Positions 17,625 to 26,828 of a DNA stretch of 64,000 bases are shown one piece after another. The stretch comes from Allorhizobium pseudoryzae. Lineage in GTDB: Bacteria > Pseudomonadota > Alphaproteobacteria > Rhizobiales > Rhizobiaceae. The notes under the pieces were generated by a model that was given only the letters and a program-made list of their open reading frames with translations, did no database searches and was not told where the DNA came from. The stretch spans positions 1,208,888-1,272,887 of the forward strand of contig NZ_CP049244.1 of NCBI RefSeq assembly GCF_011046245.1. The letters run 5' to 3'. The translations under genes were made by a program, and so were the position numbers. How positions within the stretch are numbered: the first letter of the stretch is position 1; every line of letters starts with the position of its first letter.

Positions 17625-18611
17625 ATGCTGAGTTATATTGGCCGGCGTCTGTTGTGGGCCATCCCCACGCTGATCTTCGTGTCGTTCATTTCCTTCGTCA
17701 TCATCCAGCTGCCGCCGGGTGATTTCGTCACGGCCTATGCGGCCCAGCTGCGCAACAGCGGTGACTACATCACCGAGGCGCAGGAAGCCGCGCTTCGCGC
17801 CGAATGGGGCCTGAACGATCCGCTTCTCGTGCAATACTGGCGCTGGATCTCCAACATCATTTTTTACGGCGACTTCGGACGCTCGCTGGAGTGGAATTCC
17901 GCCGTCAGCGACCTGATCTGGGAGAGGCTGGGGCTGACGCTCGCCATCTCGACGCTCAGCATGGTCTTCACCTGGCTGATCGCTATTCCCGTCGGCGTCT
18001 ATTCCGCCACCCGCCAATATTCGGTCTTCGACTACGTCTTCACCGTTTTCGGTTTCCTCGGAAAGGGTGTGCCGGATTTCCTGCTGGCGCTGATCCTGAT
18101 GTGGATGACCTTCGTCTGGCTCAACATGGATGTCGGCGGTCTCGTGTCGCCGCAGTTTGAAGGCCAGCCATGGGATCTGGCGAAGTTCGGCAACATGCTG
18201 ACCCATATCTGGATTCCGCTGGTGGTGCTGGCAACCGGCGGTGCTGCTGGCCTCATCCGTGTCATGCGCGCCAACATGCTGGACGAATTGCGCAAGCCCT
18301 ATGTGGAAACTGCCTATGCGCAAGGTTTTGGCGAACGCACGGTGGTGTGGCGTTATCCGGTGCGCGTTGCGCTCAACCCCTTCATCTCGACGGTCGGCTG
18401 GGCCCTGCCGGCGCTGTTTTCCGGCGATGTCATCACCGCCGTCGTTCTCAACCTGCCGACCACCGGCCCGCTGCTTCTGCAGGCGCTCAAGATGCAGGAC
18501 ATGTATCTGGCCGGCAGCTTCATCCTGATCCTCAGCGTCTTCACCGTCATCGGGACGGTGCTCTCCGACATCCTTCTTGCGCTTTCCGATCCGCGCATCC
18601 GGTTCTCATGA
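17625..18611 (+). CDS. ABC transporter permease, DppB/OppB type
   Basis: 328-aa inner-membrane protein. The start is the ATG at 17625, 9 bp after GGAGG, giving MLSYIGRRLLWAIPTLIFVS as helix 1. The usual six-helix DppB layout follows, with an EAA-like loop around MLDELRKPYVETAYAQG. It is paralogous to the permease at 1078-2085. It sits between the binding protein (154-bp gap with a hairpin) and the second permease (7-bp gap). It would form the translocation channel with the product of the next gene. Confidence 0.92.
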   Translation: MLSYIGRRLLWAIPTLIFVSFISFVIIQLPPGDFVTAYAAQLRNSGDYITEAQEAALRAEWGLNDPLLVQYWRWISNIIFYGDFGRSLEWNSAVSDLIWERLGLTLAISTLSMVFTWLIAIPVGVYSATRQYSVFDYVFTVFGFLGKGVPDFLLALILMWMTFVWLNMDVGGLVSPQFEGQPWDLAKFGNMLTHIWIPLVVLATGGAAGLIRVMRANMLDELRKPYVETAYAQGFGERTVVWRYPVRVALNPFISTVGWALPALFSGDVITAVVLNLPTTGPLLLQALKMQDMYLAGSFILILSVFTVIGTVLSDILLALSDPRIRFS

Positions 18612-18618
18612 GGCGCCC

Positions 18619-19782
18619 ATGACCGATATTCAGATCCTTCCTCCGCAATCCTTCAGCCCGCAGGTGCCGCCCTTGGCGCCGAAGGAGCAGTTCAACGCCG
18701 ACGCGACCTATACTGCCAAGCCCTGGACACTGATCTGGTGGCGCTTTCGCAAACACAAGCTGGCGGTCGTCTCGCTGGTCTTCATGGCAATCCTGGCATT
18801 CCTGGCTGTCTTTGCAGATGTCATGTCGCCTTATACGCCGAACACTATCAGCCGGCTCAACACCTTTGCGCCGCCAACGGTGGTGCGGATCTTCCATGAG
18901 GGACAGCTGCACCGTCCGTTCATCTACCCGATGAAGCGGGCGCGCGACATTGAAACGGCCCGCGTTGTCTATCAGGAGGATCGCAGCAAGGTTCTGCCGA
19001 TCCAGTTTTTCGTCTCCGGCGAGACCTACAATCTGCTGGGGCTGGTCGAGACCGATCTCCACTTCTTCGGCATCGACGACAACCGCCAGCAGATCAACAT
19101 TCTCGGCACGGATTCGCTTGGCCGCGATCTCTTCACCCGTCTGCTCTACGGCGCACGGGTGACGCTTTCGGCAGGTCTGATCGGCGTTGCCTTCTCCTTC
19201 GTGCTCGGCCTCGCGCTCGGCGCCATCTCGGGCTATTACGGCGGCTGGCTGGATTCCATGATCCAGCGGCTGATGGAGTTCATCCGCTCCATCCCGACGA
19301 TCCCCCTGTGGATGGGGCTTGCGGCGGCACTGCCGATCGCCTGGGATCCGCTCTTCGTCTACGTGCTGATCACCATCATCCTGTCGCTGATTGGCTGGAC
19401 CCATCTGGCCCGTGTGGTGCGCGGTCGCTTCCTGTCCCTGAAATCCGAGGATTATGTTCTGGCGGCGCGGCTCGCCGGTGCATCGGAGTACCGCATCGTC
19501 ACCCGCCACATGCTGCCTGCCATGACGAGCTACATCATCGCCGCCGTCACGCTGGCGATCCCGGAAATGATCCTCGGCGAGACGGCGCTCAGCTTCCTCG
19601 GCCTCGGTCTTCGCCCGCCCGTCGTCAGCTGGGGTGTCCTTTTGCAGGACGCGCAGAACCTGCGCACCATTTCGCTTGCCCCCTGGCTACTGGCGCCGGG
19701 TGTCGCCGTCATCCTGGTGGTGCTCGCCTTCAACTTCATCGGCGATGGCCTGCGCGACGCCGCAGACCCCTACGGCCAGTGA
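18619..19782 (+). CDS. ABC transporter permease, DppC/OppC type with enlarged periplasmic loop
   Basis: 387 aa, ATG at 18619. An N-terminal cytoplasmic tail leads to helix 1 (about residues 50-70), then a long periplasmic insertion holding SGETYNLLGLVETDLHF, then the conserved block LGTDSLGRDLFTRLLYGAR and the remaining helices. The EAA-loop region ARLAGASEYRIVTRHMLP and the ETALSFLGLGLRPP signature are intact. It shares the insertion with the paralogue at 2082-3254. The two ATPase genes follow after 12 bp. Confidence 0.92.
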   Translation: MTDIQILPPQSFSPQVPPLAPKEQFNADATYTAKPWTLIWWRFRKHKLAVVSLVFMAILAFLAVFADVMSPYTPNTISRLNTFAPPTVVRIFHEGQLHRPFIYPMKRARDIETARVVYQEDRSKVLPIQFFVSGETYNLLGLVETDLHFFGIDDNRQQINILGTDSLGRDLFTRLLYGARVTLSAGLIGVAFSFVLGLALGAISGYYGGWLDSMIQRLMEFIRSIPTIPLWMGLAAALPIAWDPLFVYVLITIILSLIGWTHLARVVRGRFLSLKSEDYVLAARLAGASEYRIVTRHMLPAMTSYIIAAVTLAIPEMILGETALSFLGLGLRPPVVSWGVLLQDAQNLRTISLAPWLLAPGVAVILVVLAFNFIGDGLRDAADPYGQ

Positions 19783-19794
19783 CGGATACTGATC

Positions 19795-20841
19795 ATGACG
19801 TATAATTCGAACTCTTCCATGCCGCCGGATCGCCTGCTGCAACTTGATGATGTCGGCGTGCATTTCCCCACTCGTGATGGGCTGGTCAAGGCGGTCAACG
19901 GGGTCTCCTACCACGTCAACAAGGGCGAGGTACTGGGCATCGTCGGCGAAAGCGGCTCCGGCAAATCGGTGACTGCGCGCTCCATCATGCGGCTGCAGCC
20001 GAAGAATGCCATCAATGCCAGCGGCACGATCCGCTTTCGGCGCAAGAGCGGCGAGGAACTGCTGATCAACGAGCAGGACCGGTTGAGCCGCACCATGCGC
20101 GACCTGCGCGGCAACGAGATCGGCATGATCTTCCAGGAGCCGATGACGGCGCTGTCTCCGGTGCACACGATCGGCACGCAAATTGCCCGCACCGTCATGC
20201 TGCATCGCAAAGTCTCGAAGGCTGCCGCCCGTGCCCGTGCGGTCGAACTGCTCGGCAAAGTGCAGATGCCGCGGCCGAACGACATCGTCGATCGCTATCC
20301 GCATCATCTCTCCGGCGGCATGCGCCAGCGCGCCATGATCGCGCTCGCCCTGGCGTGTGATCCGGCGCTGCTGATCGCCGACGAGCCGACCACCGCGCTC
20401 GACGTGACGACGGAGGCACAGATCCTTGAGCTTCTGAAGCAGTTGAAGGATGAGATGAACATGGCGATCGTGTTCATCACCCACAATTTCGGGGTCGTCG
20501 CCGATATCGCTGACCGCGTCGCCGTCATGTATCTCGGTCGTGTGGTGGAGACGGGAACGGTCGATGAGATCTTCTATGAGCCCAAGCATCCCTACACGCA
20601 GGCGCTTCTGCAATCGATCCCGCGTCTCGGCCAAAGCCATGGACGCCGACTGCGCACCATCGCCGGCATGGTGCCCGATCCCTACAATGTGCCAACCGGC
20701 TGTTCCTTCCATCCGCGCTGCATGAACGCGGTCGGCGGCGTCTGTGATGTGCAGGCGCCGGACGATGTTGCGTTTGCAAGCGGCCAGCGTGCCCGCTGTC
20801 ATTTTGCGGGTCAGATCAACGTCGCGGAGGCCGCCCAATGA
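19795..20841 (+). CDS. ABC transporter ATP-binding protein, OppD/DppD type
   Basis: 348-aa cytoplasmic ATPase. Walker A is GESGSGKS (about residues 44-51), the signature motif is LSGGMRQR, Walker B is [14 protein letters not shown], and the switch histidine lies in VFITHNF. The C-terminal oligopeptide-transporter extension has the cysteine motif [15 protein letters not shown], typical of OppD/DppD proteins and linked to an iron-sulfur site in relatives. It pairs with the next ATPase, whose start overlaps its stop by 4 bp. Confidence 0.95.
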   Translation: MTYNSNSSMPPDRLLQLDDVGVHFPTRDGLVKAVNGVSYHVNKGEVLGIVGESGSGKSVTARSIMRLQPKNAINASGTIRFRRKSGEELLINEQDRLSRTMRDLRGNEIGMIFQEPMTALSPVHTIGTQIARTVMLHRKVSKAAARARAVELLGKVQMPRPNDIVDRYPHHLSGGMRQRAMIALALACDPALLIADEPTTALDVTTEAQILELLKQLKDEMNMAIVFITHNFGVVADIADRVAVMYLGRVVETGTVDEIFYEPKHPYTQALLQSIPRLGQSHGRRLRTIAGMVPDPYNVPTGCSFHPRCMNAVGGVCDVQAPDDVAFASGQRARCHFAGQINVAEAAQ

Positions 20842-21893
20842 CCCATCCGTCTCAGACCGCGCCCGCTGTCATGCAGGACGATACGATCATTTCTGTACGC
20901 AGTGCGCGCAAGTATTTCCCGGTCCAGGAAGGCTGGCTTCGCACAGTCAAGGGTTACGTGAAGGCCGTCGATGACATTACCTTCGACATCAAGAAGGGCG
21001 AGACCTTCGGGCTTGTCGGCGAAAGCGGCTCCGGCAAATCCTCGATCGCCCGCCTGATCCTGCGCGCCTATGACCTGACGGGCGGCGAGATCCTTTTTCG
21101 TCGCGCGAATGGCGAGGTGGTGGACGTCTCGACGCTGTCGGATCGCAGCCTGCGCGACATTCGTCGCGAAATGCAGATGATCTTTCAGGACCCGTATTCG
21201 TCGCTCAATCCGCGCATGACCCTGCTCGATCTGGTCGGCGAGCCGATGGTGATCCATGGTGTGGGCAACGAAAGAGAGATCCGCGACCGTGTCGCCGAGC
21301 TGCTGCGTCTCGTCGGCCTACGTCCGGAATATCTCAACCGCTACCCGCATGCCTTTTCCGGCGGCCAGCGCCAGCGCATCGGCATCGCCCGCGCACTTGC
21401 GCTCAACCCGAGCTTCATAGCGGCGGATGAGGCGGTCTCCGCGCTCGACGTGTCGGTCGCGGCGCAGAATATCAACCTGATGCAGGACCTTCAGGAACAG
21501 TTCGGGCTGACCTATCTCTTCATCACCCACGATCTCGGCATGGTGGAGCATATCTCCGACCGCATCGGCGTCATGTATCTGGGCCGGCTGATGGAAGTCG
21601 GCCCGACGGACGAGATGTTCGCCAAGCCGCTGCATCCCTATACCGAAGCGCTGCTGGCCGCCGTTCCGCAGCCGGACCCGCGCGGTAACCGCACCCGCAA
21701 GCGCGTGCCCCTGAAGGGCGAGATTGCCGATGCGATGAATATCCCCGCCGGCTGCCCGTTTCATCCGCGTTGCCCCTATGCCGTTGCCAAGTGCCGGGGC
21801 GAGGTGCCGGAACTGCGCATGCTGCCATCTGGCCGGCAGGTGCGTTGCCATTACGCGGAGACGCTGGATCTCGTCGGAGTGGCAGCGGCATGA
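20838..21893 (+). CDS. ABC transporter ATP-binding protein, OppF/DppF type
   Basis: 351 aa. Walker A is GESGSGKS, the Q-loop is MIFQDPYSSLNPRMT, the signature motif is FSGGQRQR, Walker B is PSFIAADEAVSALD, and the switch histidine is in LFITHDL. The C-terminal CPFHPRCPYAVAKC motif is present. A longer N-terminus (about 15 residues) than OppD precedes the ABC domain. It starts inside the preceding stop codon and its own stop overlaps the HAD-type gene, so the tail of the operon is translationally chained. Confidence 0.95.
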   Translation: MTHPSQTAPAVMQDDTIISVRSARKYFPVQEGWLRTVKGYVKAVDDITFDIKKGETFGLVGESGSGKSSIARLILRAYDLTGGEILFRRANGEVVDVSTLSDRSLRDIRREMQMIFQDPYSSLNPRMTLLDLVGEPMVIHGVGNEREIRDRVAELLRLVGLRPEYLNRYPHAFSGGQRQRIGIARALALNPSFIAADEAVSALDVSVAAQNINLMQDLQEQFGLTYLFITHDLGMVEHISDRIGVMYLGRLMEVGPTDEMFAKPLHPYTEALLAAVPQPDPRGNRTRKRVPLKGEIADAMNIPAGCPFHPRCPYAVAKCRGEVPELRMLPSGRQVRCHYAETLDLVGVAAA

Positions 21894-23191
21894 CGATGGC
21901 AGATAATTGCACAGGTGCTCTGGCCGAGCTTCGTGTCGAGGGGCAGGATGACGATGCGCGTCTTGCAGAACGGCATCGGCCGCTGTTGATGCTGGACGCG
22001 GCAGAGCCCTTCCGGCCTCTCGCGGCAGGCTTTGCCATCTATCGGCAGGAGGCGCAGTCGGTGTCCTCGAAATTCCGCATCCGACCCGTGGCGGATCGCG
22101 TTATCGAATATGCGATCTGGTACGACTGGGACATCCAGCATCTCTATGACCTCGAACATGTCTGGGTGCATGTGGATGCGGCGGGCGACGTGGTGAAGGT
22201 GGAAGCCTCGCGCCACGGTTCGCGGCGGGCGATGATCCGTCCGGATGGGACGCTGCCGGTGCGTTCGGGACGACCGGTGCTCTATCTGGAGCCGGGCAAG
22301 CACGCGCACTGGGCGGATGGCGGGGAGATGCAGGCGAAAGGCGGCACGCTGATTGCCGCCATGTGCGGCGCCTTCGCCGGCGACCAGGGTATCCATCTCT
22401 CGAACCGCTTTTCCGATGCCGGTCGCATCGGCGCGACCCCGCATGAACAGCGGCTGGCACGGCTGAAGATGAAGCGGATGGCCTTTGCGCCGCGCTTCGA
22501 TTTTACCCGCACCAGTGACGAAGAGGGCGGGATGGTGCTCGTTTCCTGGTCGCGTCTCGACAGCTGGATTCCGCGTCGGGTGGCGTCGCTGGTGCGCGAT
22601 CTGCCGCGCGAGGTTCCGCATCTGGCCGCCGTCTTCCTCGATTGCGGGGATACGCTCGCCAACGAGGCGACGGAAGAAAAAATCCCCGGCACCGAGATCG
22701 TCACCCGGGCGGAGATGATCCCAGGTGCGACCGAAACGGTGCACCGGCTTGCAGCCAGCGGTTACCGGCTGGCGCTGGTGGCGGATGGCCCGCGGCAGAC
22801 CTTCGAGAATATCCTCGGTGCCCACGGGCTTTGGGAGTGTTTCGAGGCGCATGTGATTTCCGGTGATGTCGGCGAGCTGAAGCCATCGGCTAAAATGTTC
22901 GCCGCCGCTGCCGAGGCGCTCTCACTGAGCGAGGAGGATCGCGCCCGCACCGTCATGGTCGGGAACAACCTCGAACGGGACATTCTCGGCGCCAACCGCT
23001 TCGGCCTGATCAGCATTTTCCTCAGCTGGTCCAAGCGCCGCAGCCACAAGCCGCGTCTCCGCCGCGAGCGGCCGCGGCTGTCGATTGCCCATATCTGGCA
23101 GCTCCCCGAACAGCTCGAACGGATCGAGCTGAGCCTGCCTTTGCCAAATGCACCTGCCACCGAAGCCGGGCGCAGGAAGGACATGCCATGA
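21890..23191 (+). CDS. Two-domain protein: unrecognised N-terminal domain fused to a HAD-type hydrolase
   Basis: 433 aa, start ATG at 21890 overlapping the OppF stop. Residues about 40-220 form a domain I do not recognise, rich in Trp and Asp (IWYDWDIQHLYDLEHVWVHV). Residues about 245-420 are a HAD hydrolase: motif I is FLDCGDTL (nucleophile D251), then LALVADGP, a motif III region around VGELKPSAKMF, and VGNNLERDILGANRFGL. The usual second aspartate of motif I (DxD) is a glycine (G253), with an aspartate one place later (D254), so phosphatase activity is uncertain. It may be a sugar-phosphate phosphatase acting on a product of this pathway. It overlaps the next gene by 4 bp. Confidence 0.75.
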   Translation: MTMADNCTGALAELRVEGQDDDARLAERHRPLLMLDAAEPFRPLAAGFAIYRQEAQSVSSKFRIRPVADRVIEYAIWYDWDIQHLYDLEHVWVHVDAAGDVVKVEASRHGSRRAMIRPDGTLPVRSGRPVLYLEPGKHAHWADGGEMQAKGGTLIAAMCGAFAGDQGIHLSNRFSDAGRIGATPHEQRLARLKMKRMAFAPRFDFTRTSDEEGGMVLVSWSRLDSWIPRRVASLVRDLPREVPHLAAVFLDCGDTLANEATEEKIPGTEIVTRAEMIPGATETVHRLAASGYRLALVADGPRQTFENILGAHGLWECFEAHVISGDVGELKPSAKMFAAAAEALSLSEEDRARTVMVGNNLERDILGANRFGLISIFLSWSKRRSHKPRLRRERPRLSIAHIWQLPEQLERIELSLPLPNAPATEAGRRKDMP

Positions 23192-25695
23192 CAGGATTGA
23201 AGAAGGCTGCAGACAGCGCGGCAGGAAGCGGATTTGTTGTTCGACAGGACCAATCGGTCACGGCCTGGGTGATGTCGTCCGTCCATGCGCAATATTATCC
23301 CGGCGAGCCGGCTCTCGCGGAAGATCGCGTCGGCTACCGCTTCATCAACGGCTTCGTTGATGTGGGCGATCTGCCCTGCCGCGTGGCTCTGTGGAAGGAC
23401 GTGAAGACGCGCAGCGTCGCGCTCGAAGAGTTTGCCGTCGAGGCGCTGAACCTGCCGGGCTTCAACCGCCGCGTCGAATTTTCCGGATTCTGGCACAGGC
23501 CGACACGATTGTCCCGCTGGCTGAAAAACCGGATCATCGCGCCCAAGGACGGTAATTATCGCTTCCGCCTCGCCACCTGTGGCGGCGTGCATATCTGGGT
23601 GGATGGGGTGCTGAAGACGGCATTCGAGCCGTTCAAGCGCAACAAGGAAGGCGTCACAGAAATCGTACTGCCGATGACCGCACGCGGCTCAGAGGTGGTT
23701 GTTCTCTGCGAGGAACTCGCGGAGCGCGACGCACTCTGGTATTTCGAGCTGGCGCTTCTGTCCGAGGCAAGCCTTCTCGTTGATCTGCCGGTCGAAAGCA
23801 GCGAGGAGACGCTGGATCTCCTGAAGGCGCTGGCGACCAGCGTGCGCCCCGCACCGCTGCATGTGCGGGACGGCAAGCTGAGGCTCCTCTTCGAACAGGC
23901 CGCGACAGTGGATGTCACGGTCGAGGGCAGGATCCTGCCGAGCGTCCACATGCGCGACAAGCCGCCGCTCCTGGATGCCAGGGCCGTGCTGAGAGCCGGC
24001 GAGCGGATGCTTGATCTCGCCGATGTGCTTCATCTGCCGGATGGCTTCCACCCGCTCGATCTGACCTTCCGGATCGACGATGTCAGCATCGCGCGGCATA
24101 TCGGCTTTGCGACCTTGCGCGAGGAAAAGCGTGACCTGCGCCGGCAGTCGCTCGATGCGCGCAAGACGGCGGCGCTGCAATTTGCGGCAGAGCATGGCGA
24201 ACAGCGGGCCGGCAAGGCGATTGCGACGCTCCACCTCGGTCGCCCTGTCGATGACGGGCTCCGCGAGGTGATCGGCAATACCCTGGCGTCGATCAACGAG
24301 CGGCGCGATTGCTCGGATTTCGTCATGGTGCCGCTGCTATGGGTCTATGGCTCCTATCAGGATCGATTGCCGCAGGACCTGCAGCAGGCGATCCGAGCGG
24401 CCATTCTCGATTACCGCTACTGGGTGGATGAGCCCGGCAATGATGTGATGTGGTTCTGGAGCGAGAACCACGTCCTGTGCTTCCATGTCTCACAATATCT
24501 CGCAGGTCGGTTGTTGCCGCGGGCCGGTTTTGCCTGCTCTGGCCGCACGGGCCGGGAACAGGAGCGGCTTGCCACGGAACGGCTGATAAAGTGGTTCGAC
24601 AGCGTGGAAGCCCATGGTCTCGCCGAATGGAATTCGGCCGCCTATTACCCGATCGATTTCATTGGCCTGCTGGCGCTCGAACATCTGGGGGATGGCGACA
24701 TCAAGAAGCGCGCCAGGGCGCTGCTCGACCGCCTGTTCACGATGATTGCGTTGCATACGCTGGGCGGCGTGCCGGCCGGTTCCATGGGCCGCGCCTATGA
24801 CAAGGAACTGCGCGCCGGGCCGCTGACCGAACTTGCGCCCTTTGCGACGGTCGGCTTCGGCGAAGGCTGGTTCAACCAGGGCGTCGCGGCTCTCACCATG
24901 TTCGCAGCCGGCAGCTACGCGCCGCCGGAGAGGCTGGCCGCTTTGACATCACCGCCCGCTGGCGAGGCTTTGACGGCCCATTACGTGCAGGGACACGACG
25001 AGGCGGCACGGCTCGTGCTCTACAAGACGGCGAATGTGCAGCTATCATCCATGATGGACGGTAAGCCCGGCGGTCGCGGTCACCAGCAGCATGTGGTGGA
25101 CCTTCGCTTTGCCGGCGATCCCTTCGCGCGGGCCTGGGTCAACCATCCCGGTGAAGACGATCCATGGGGCAGTCAGCGTCCTTCCTATTGGGCGGGCAAC
25201 GGTTCGATGCCGCGCGCCGCGCAATACAAGAATATCGCCCTGCTGCTCTATGATCTCGGCGAAAATCCGCGGATCGGCTTTACCCATGCCTATGTCGAGG
25301 CCGATGCCTTCGACGAGGTTCACCTGGAGAACAACTGGCTGATCCTGCGCAGCGGCAAGGGCTATGCCGCTCTCACCGCCACAGGAGAGATCGAACCCGT
25401 GAGCGGCGGACCGGGTGCCGGCATCGAGTATCGCGTTGCCGGCACCAGAAGCGGCTGGGCCGTTCTGGTGGGCGAGGGGACGGATGAGGCCGCCTTCGCC
25501 CGCTTCCGCGAAAGCCTGGCCGGCTACCGGCTGTCGCTCGACGTCGATCTGCCCCGGTTGCGCTTCAGCCAACCGAAGACCGCCACCCTTTCGCTCGACT
25601 GGCACGACGGCCTGTCGATCGATGGGGCTCCGTACACGTTCCCGAACCGCACGCTCGAACCCGCCATACGGGTGCTGGATGCCGTCCGTTTCTGA
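23188..25695 (+). CDS. Large uncharacterised protein, probable intracellular glycan-active enzyme
   Basis: 835 aa, no recognised family. No signal peptide or membrane helix is visible. Residues about 110-200 look like a beta-sandwich carbohydrate-binding or PA14-like module (NYRFRLATCGGVHIWVDGVL). Residues about 340-640 appear helical and repetitive (MWFWSENHVLCFHVSQYLAG, AEWNSAAYYPIDFIGLLAL), suggesting an alpha/alpha toroid as in several lyases and GH105/GH88 enzymes. A beta-rich C-terminal part follows. It is coupled to the HAD gene (ATGA overlap) and is followed after 29 bp by GH105, so a role in the same glycan pathway is likely. Its reaction cannot be assigned. Confidence 0.7.
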   Translation: MTGLKKAADSAAGSGFVVRQDQSVTAWVMSSVHAQYYPGEPALAEDRVGYRFINGFVDVGDLPCRVALWKDVKTRSVALEEFAVEALNLPGFNRRVEFSGFWHRPTRLSRWLKNRIIAPKDGNYRFRLATCGGVHIWVDGVLKTAFEPFKRNKEGVTEIVLPMTARGSEVVVLCEELAERDALWYFELALLSEASLLVDLPVESSEETLDLLKALATSVRPAPLHVRDGKLRLLFEQAATVDVTVEGRILPSVHMRDKPPLLDARAVLRAGERMLDLADVLHLPDGFHPLDLTFRIDDVSIARHIGFATLREEKRDLRRQSLDARKTAALQFAAEHGEQRAGKAIATLHLGRPVDDGLREVIGNTLASINERRDCSDFVMVPLLWVYGSYQDRLPQDLQQAIRAAILDYRYWVDEPGNDVMWFWSENHVLCFHVSQYLAGRLLPRAGFACSGRTGREQERLATERLIKWFDSVEAHGLAEWNSAAYYPIDFIGLLALEHLGDGDIKKRARALLDRLFTMIALHTLGGVPAGSMGRAYDKELRAGPLTELAPFATVGFGEGWFNQGVAALTMFAAGSYAPPERLAALTSPPAGEALTAHYVQGHDEAARLVLYKTANVQLSSMMDGKPGGRGHQQHVVDLRFAGDPFARAWVNHPGEDDPWGSQRPSYWAGNGSMPRAAQYKNIALLLYDLGENPRIGFTHAYVEADAFDEVHLENNWLILRSGKGYAALTATGEIEPVSGGPGAGIEYRVAGTRSGWAVLVGEGTDEAAFARFRESLAGYRLSLDVDLPRLRFSQPKTATLSLDWHDGLSIDGAPYTFPNRTLEPAIRVLDAVRF

Positions 25696-25724
25696 CTGCG
25701 ATTTGACATTACAGGATCCTTGCC

Positions 25725-26813
25725 ATGCTGATGCAGCCCGATCTTCTTTCCCAGACCCTGTCCCGCGTCGCCGTGGGGCTCGCCCGCCTGAAGGGCATCA
25801 ATGAAACGGCTGCGGTATCCGACGGCTCCTACGATCTGCAGTTCGATGAATGGGACTGGGAAGTCGGCGTCGGCATCTACGGCCTCATCCGCCACGCGGA
25901 AGCCGTCGGCGACCGCTCTCTGATCGAGGCGATCGCCCGCTGGTACGACTGGCAGATCGGCCGCGGCCTGCCGCCGCGCCAGGTGAACTCCTCGTCTCCC
26001 ATGCTGCCGCTCGCGGTGTTGATCGACCATGTCGATCGGCCGGACTGGGAGGAGCTGGTGAAGGACTGGGCCGACTGGCTGATGACGAAGCTCGCCCGCA
26101 CAGAGGACGAGGGGTTCCAGCACGTGGTGAAGGAGCGCCCGAACGAGGGCGAGCTCTGGGACGACACGCTGTTCATGACGTGCCTATTCCTCGCCCGTGC
26201 CGGCCAGCGTTTCGGCCGGCAGGACTGGATCGAGGAGGCCTTCTACCAGTTCATGGTGCATGAGCGGTTCCTCGCCGATCCGGTCACCGGCCTCTGGTAT
26301 CACGGCTGGACCTTCAACGGTCGGCACAATTTCGCCAATGCCTTCTGGGCGCGCGGCAATTCCTGGATCACCGTCGCAATCCCCGAGCTGTTCAGCCTGG
26401 TCAACGAGATCCCGGACCACCTGCGCCGGCACCTCACCTATATCCTGCGCGCACAGGTCGCGACGCTTGCCAAGCATCAGCGCGCGAACGGCATGTTCAC
26501 AACGCTCGTCTGCGATCCGGACTCGCCGGAAGAGACCTCGGCCACCGCCGGCATCGCTTATGGCATCCTGCGCGGCATCGACCTTGGCCTGCTTGATCCT
26601 GAGCTGAAGCCGGTGGCGCGCAAGGCGCTTGCCGCCGTGCTGCAGCGCATCGACGAAACGGGCATCGTGCTGGAAGTCTCGGACGGCACGCCGATGGGCC
26701 ATACGCTGGATTTCTACCGGCAGATCCCCAACGTGCCGGCTCCCTATGGTCAGGCGCTGGTGATGCTGCTTCTGGTGCGGGTGATGGCCGAGAAGGAAGG
26801 GCTGGAGGGCTGA
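25725..26813 (+). CDS. Glycoside hydrolase family 105/88, unsaturated uronyl hydrolase
   Basis: 362 aa with the alpha/alpha-barrel pattern of YteR-type unsaturated rhamnogalacturonyl hydrolases. The catalytic region ELWDDTLFMTCLFLARAG places the likely acid D147 in the W-x-D-T-L-F-M motif. Further family blocks are GLWYHGWTFNGRHNFANAFW and ARGNSW. These enzymes hydrate the double bond of unsaturated glucuronyl or galacturonyl ends left by polysaccharide lyases and release the sugar. No signal peptide, so it is cytoplasmic. It is the last gene of the transporter operon and converges on dadA with a shared hairpin between them. Its presence implies that lyase-generated oligosaccharides enter the cell. 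Confidence 0.9.
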   Translation: MLMQPDLLSQTLSRVAVGLARLKGINETAAVSDGSYDLQFDEWDWEVGVGIYGLIRHAEAVGDRSLIEAIARWYDWQIGRGLPPRQVNSSSPMLPLAVLIDHVDRPDWEELVKDWADWLMTKLARTEDEGFQHVVKERPNEGELWDDTLFMTCLFLARAGQRFGRQDWIEEAFYQFMVHERFLADPVTGLWYHGWTFNGRHNFANAFWARGNSWITVAIPELFSLVNEIPDHLRRHLTYILRAQVATLAKHQRANGMFTTLVCDPDSPEETSATAGIAYGILRGIDLGLLDPELKPVARKALAAVLQRIDETGIVLEVSDGTPMGHTLDFYRQIPNVPAPYGQALVMLLLVRVMAEKEGLEG

Positions 26814-26822
26814 GCCCTCCAG
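26802..26822. terminator. Bidirectional hairpin between GH105 and dadA
   Basis: CTGGAGGG (26802-26809) pairs with CCCTCCAG (26815-26822) around a 5-nt loop. It covers the GH105 stop codon and ends 7 bp before the dadA stop. There is no T-run, so efficiency is uncertain. Confidence 0.45.
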
Positions 26823-26828
26823 ATAAGT

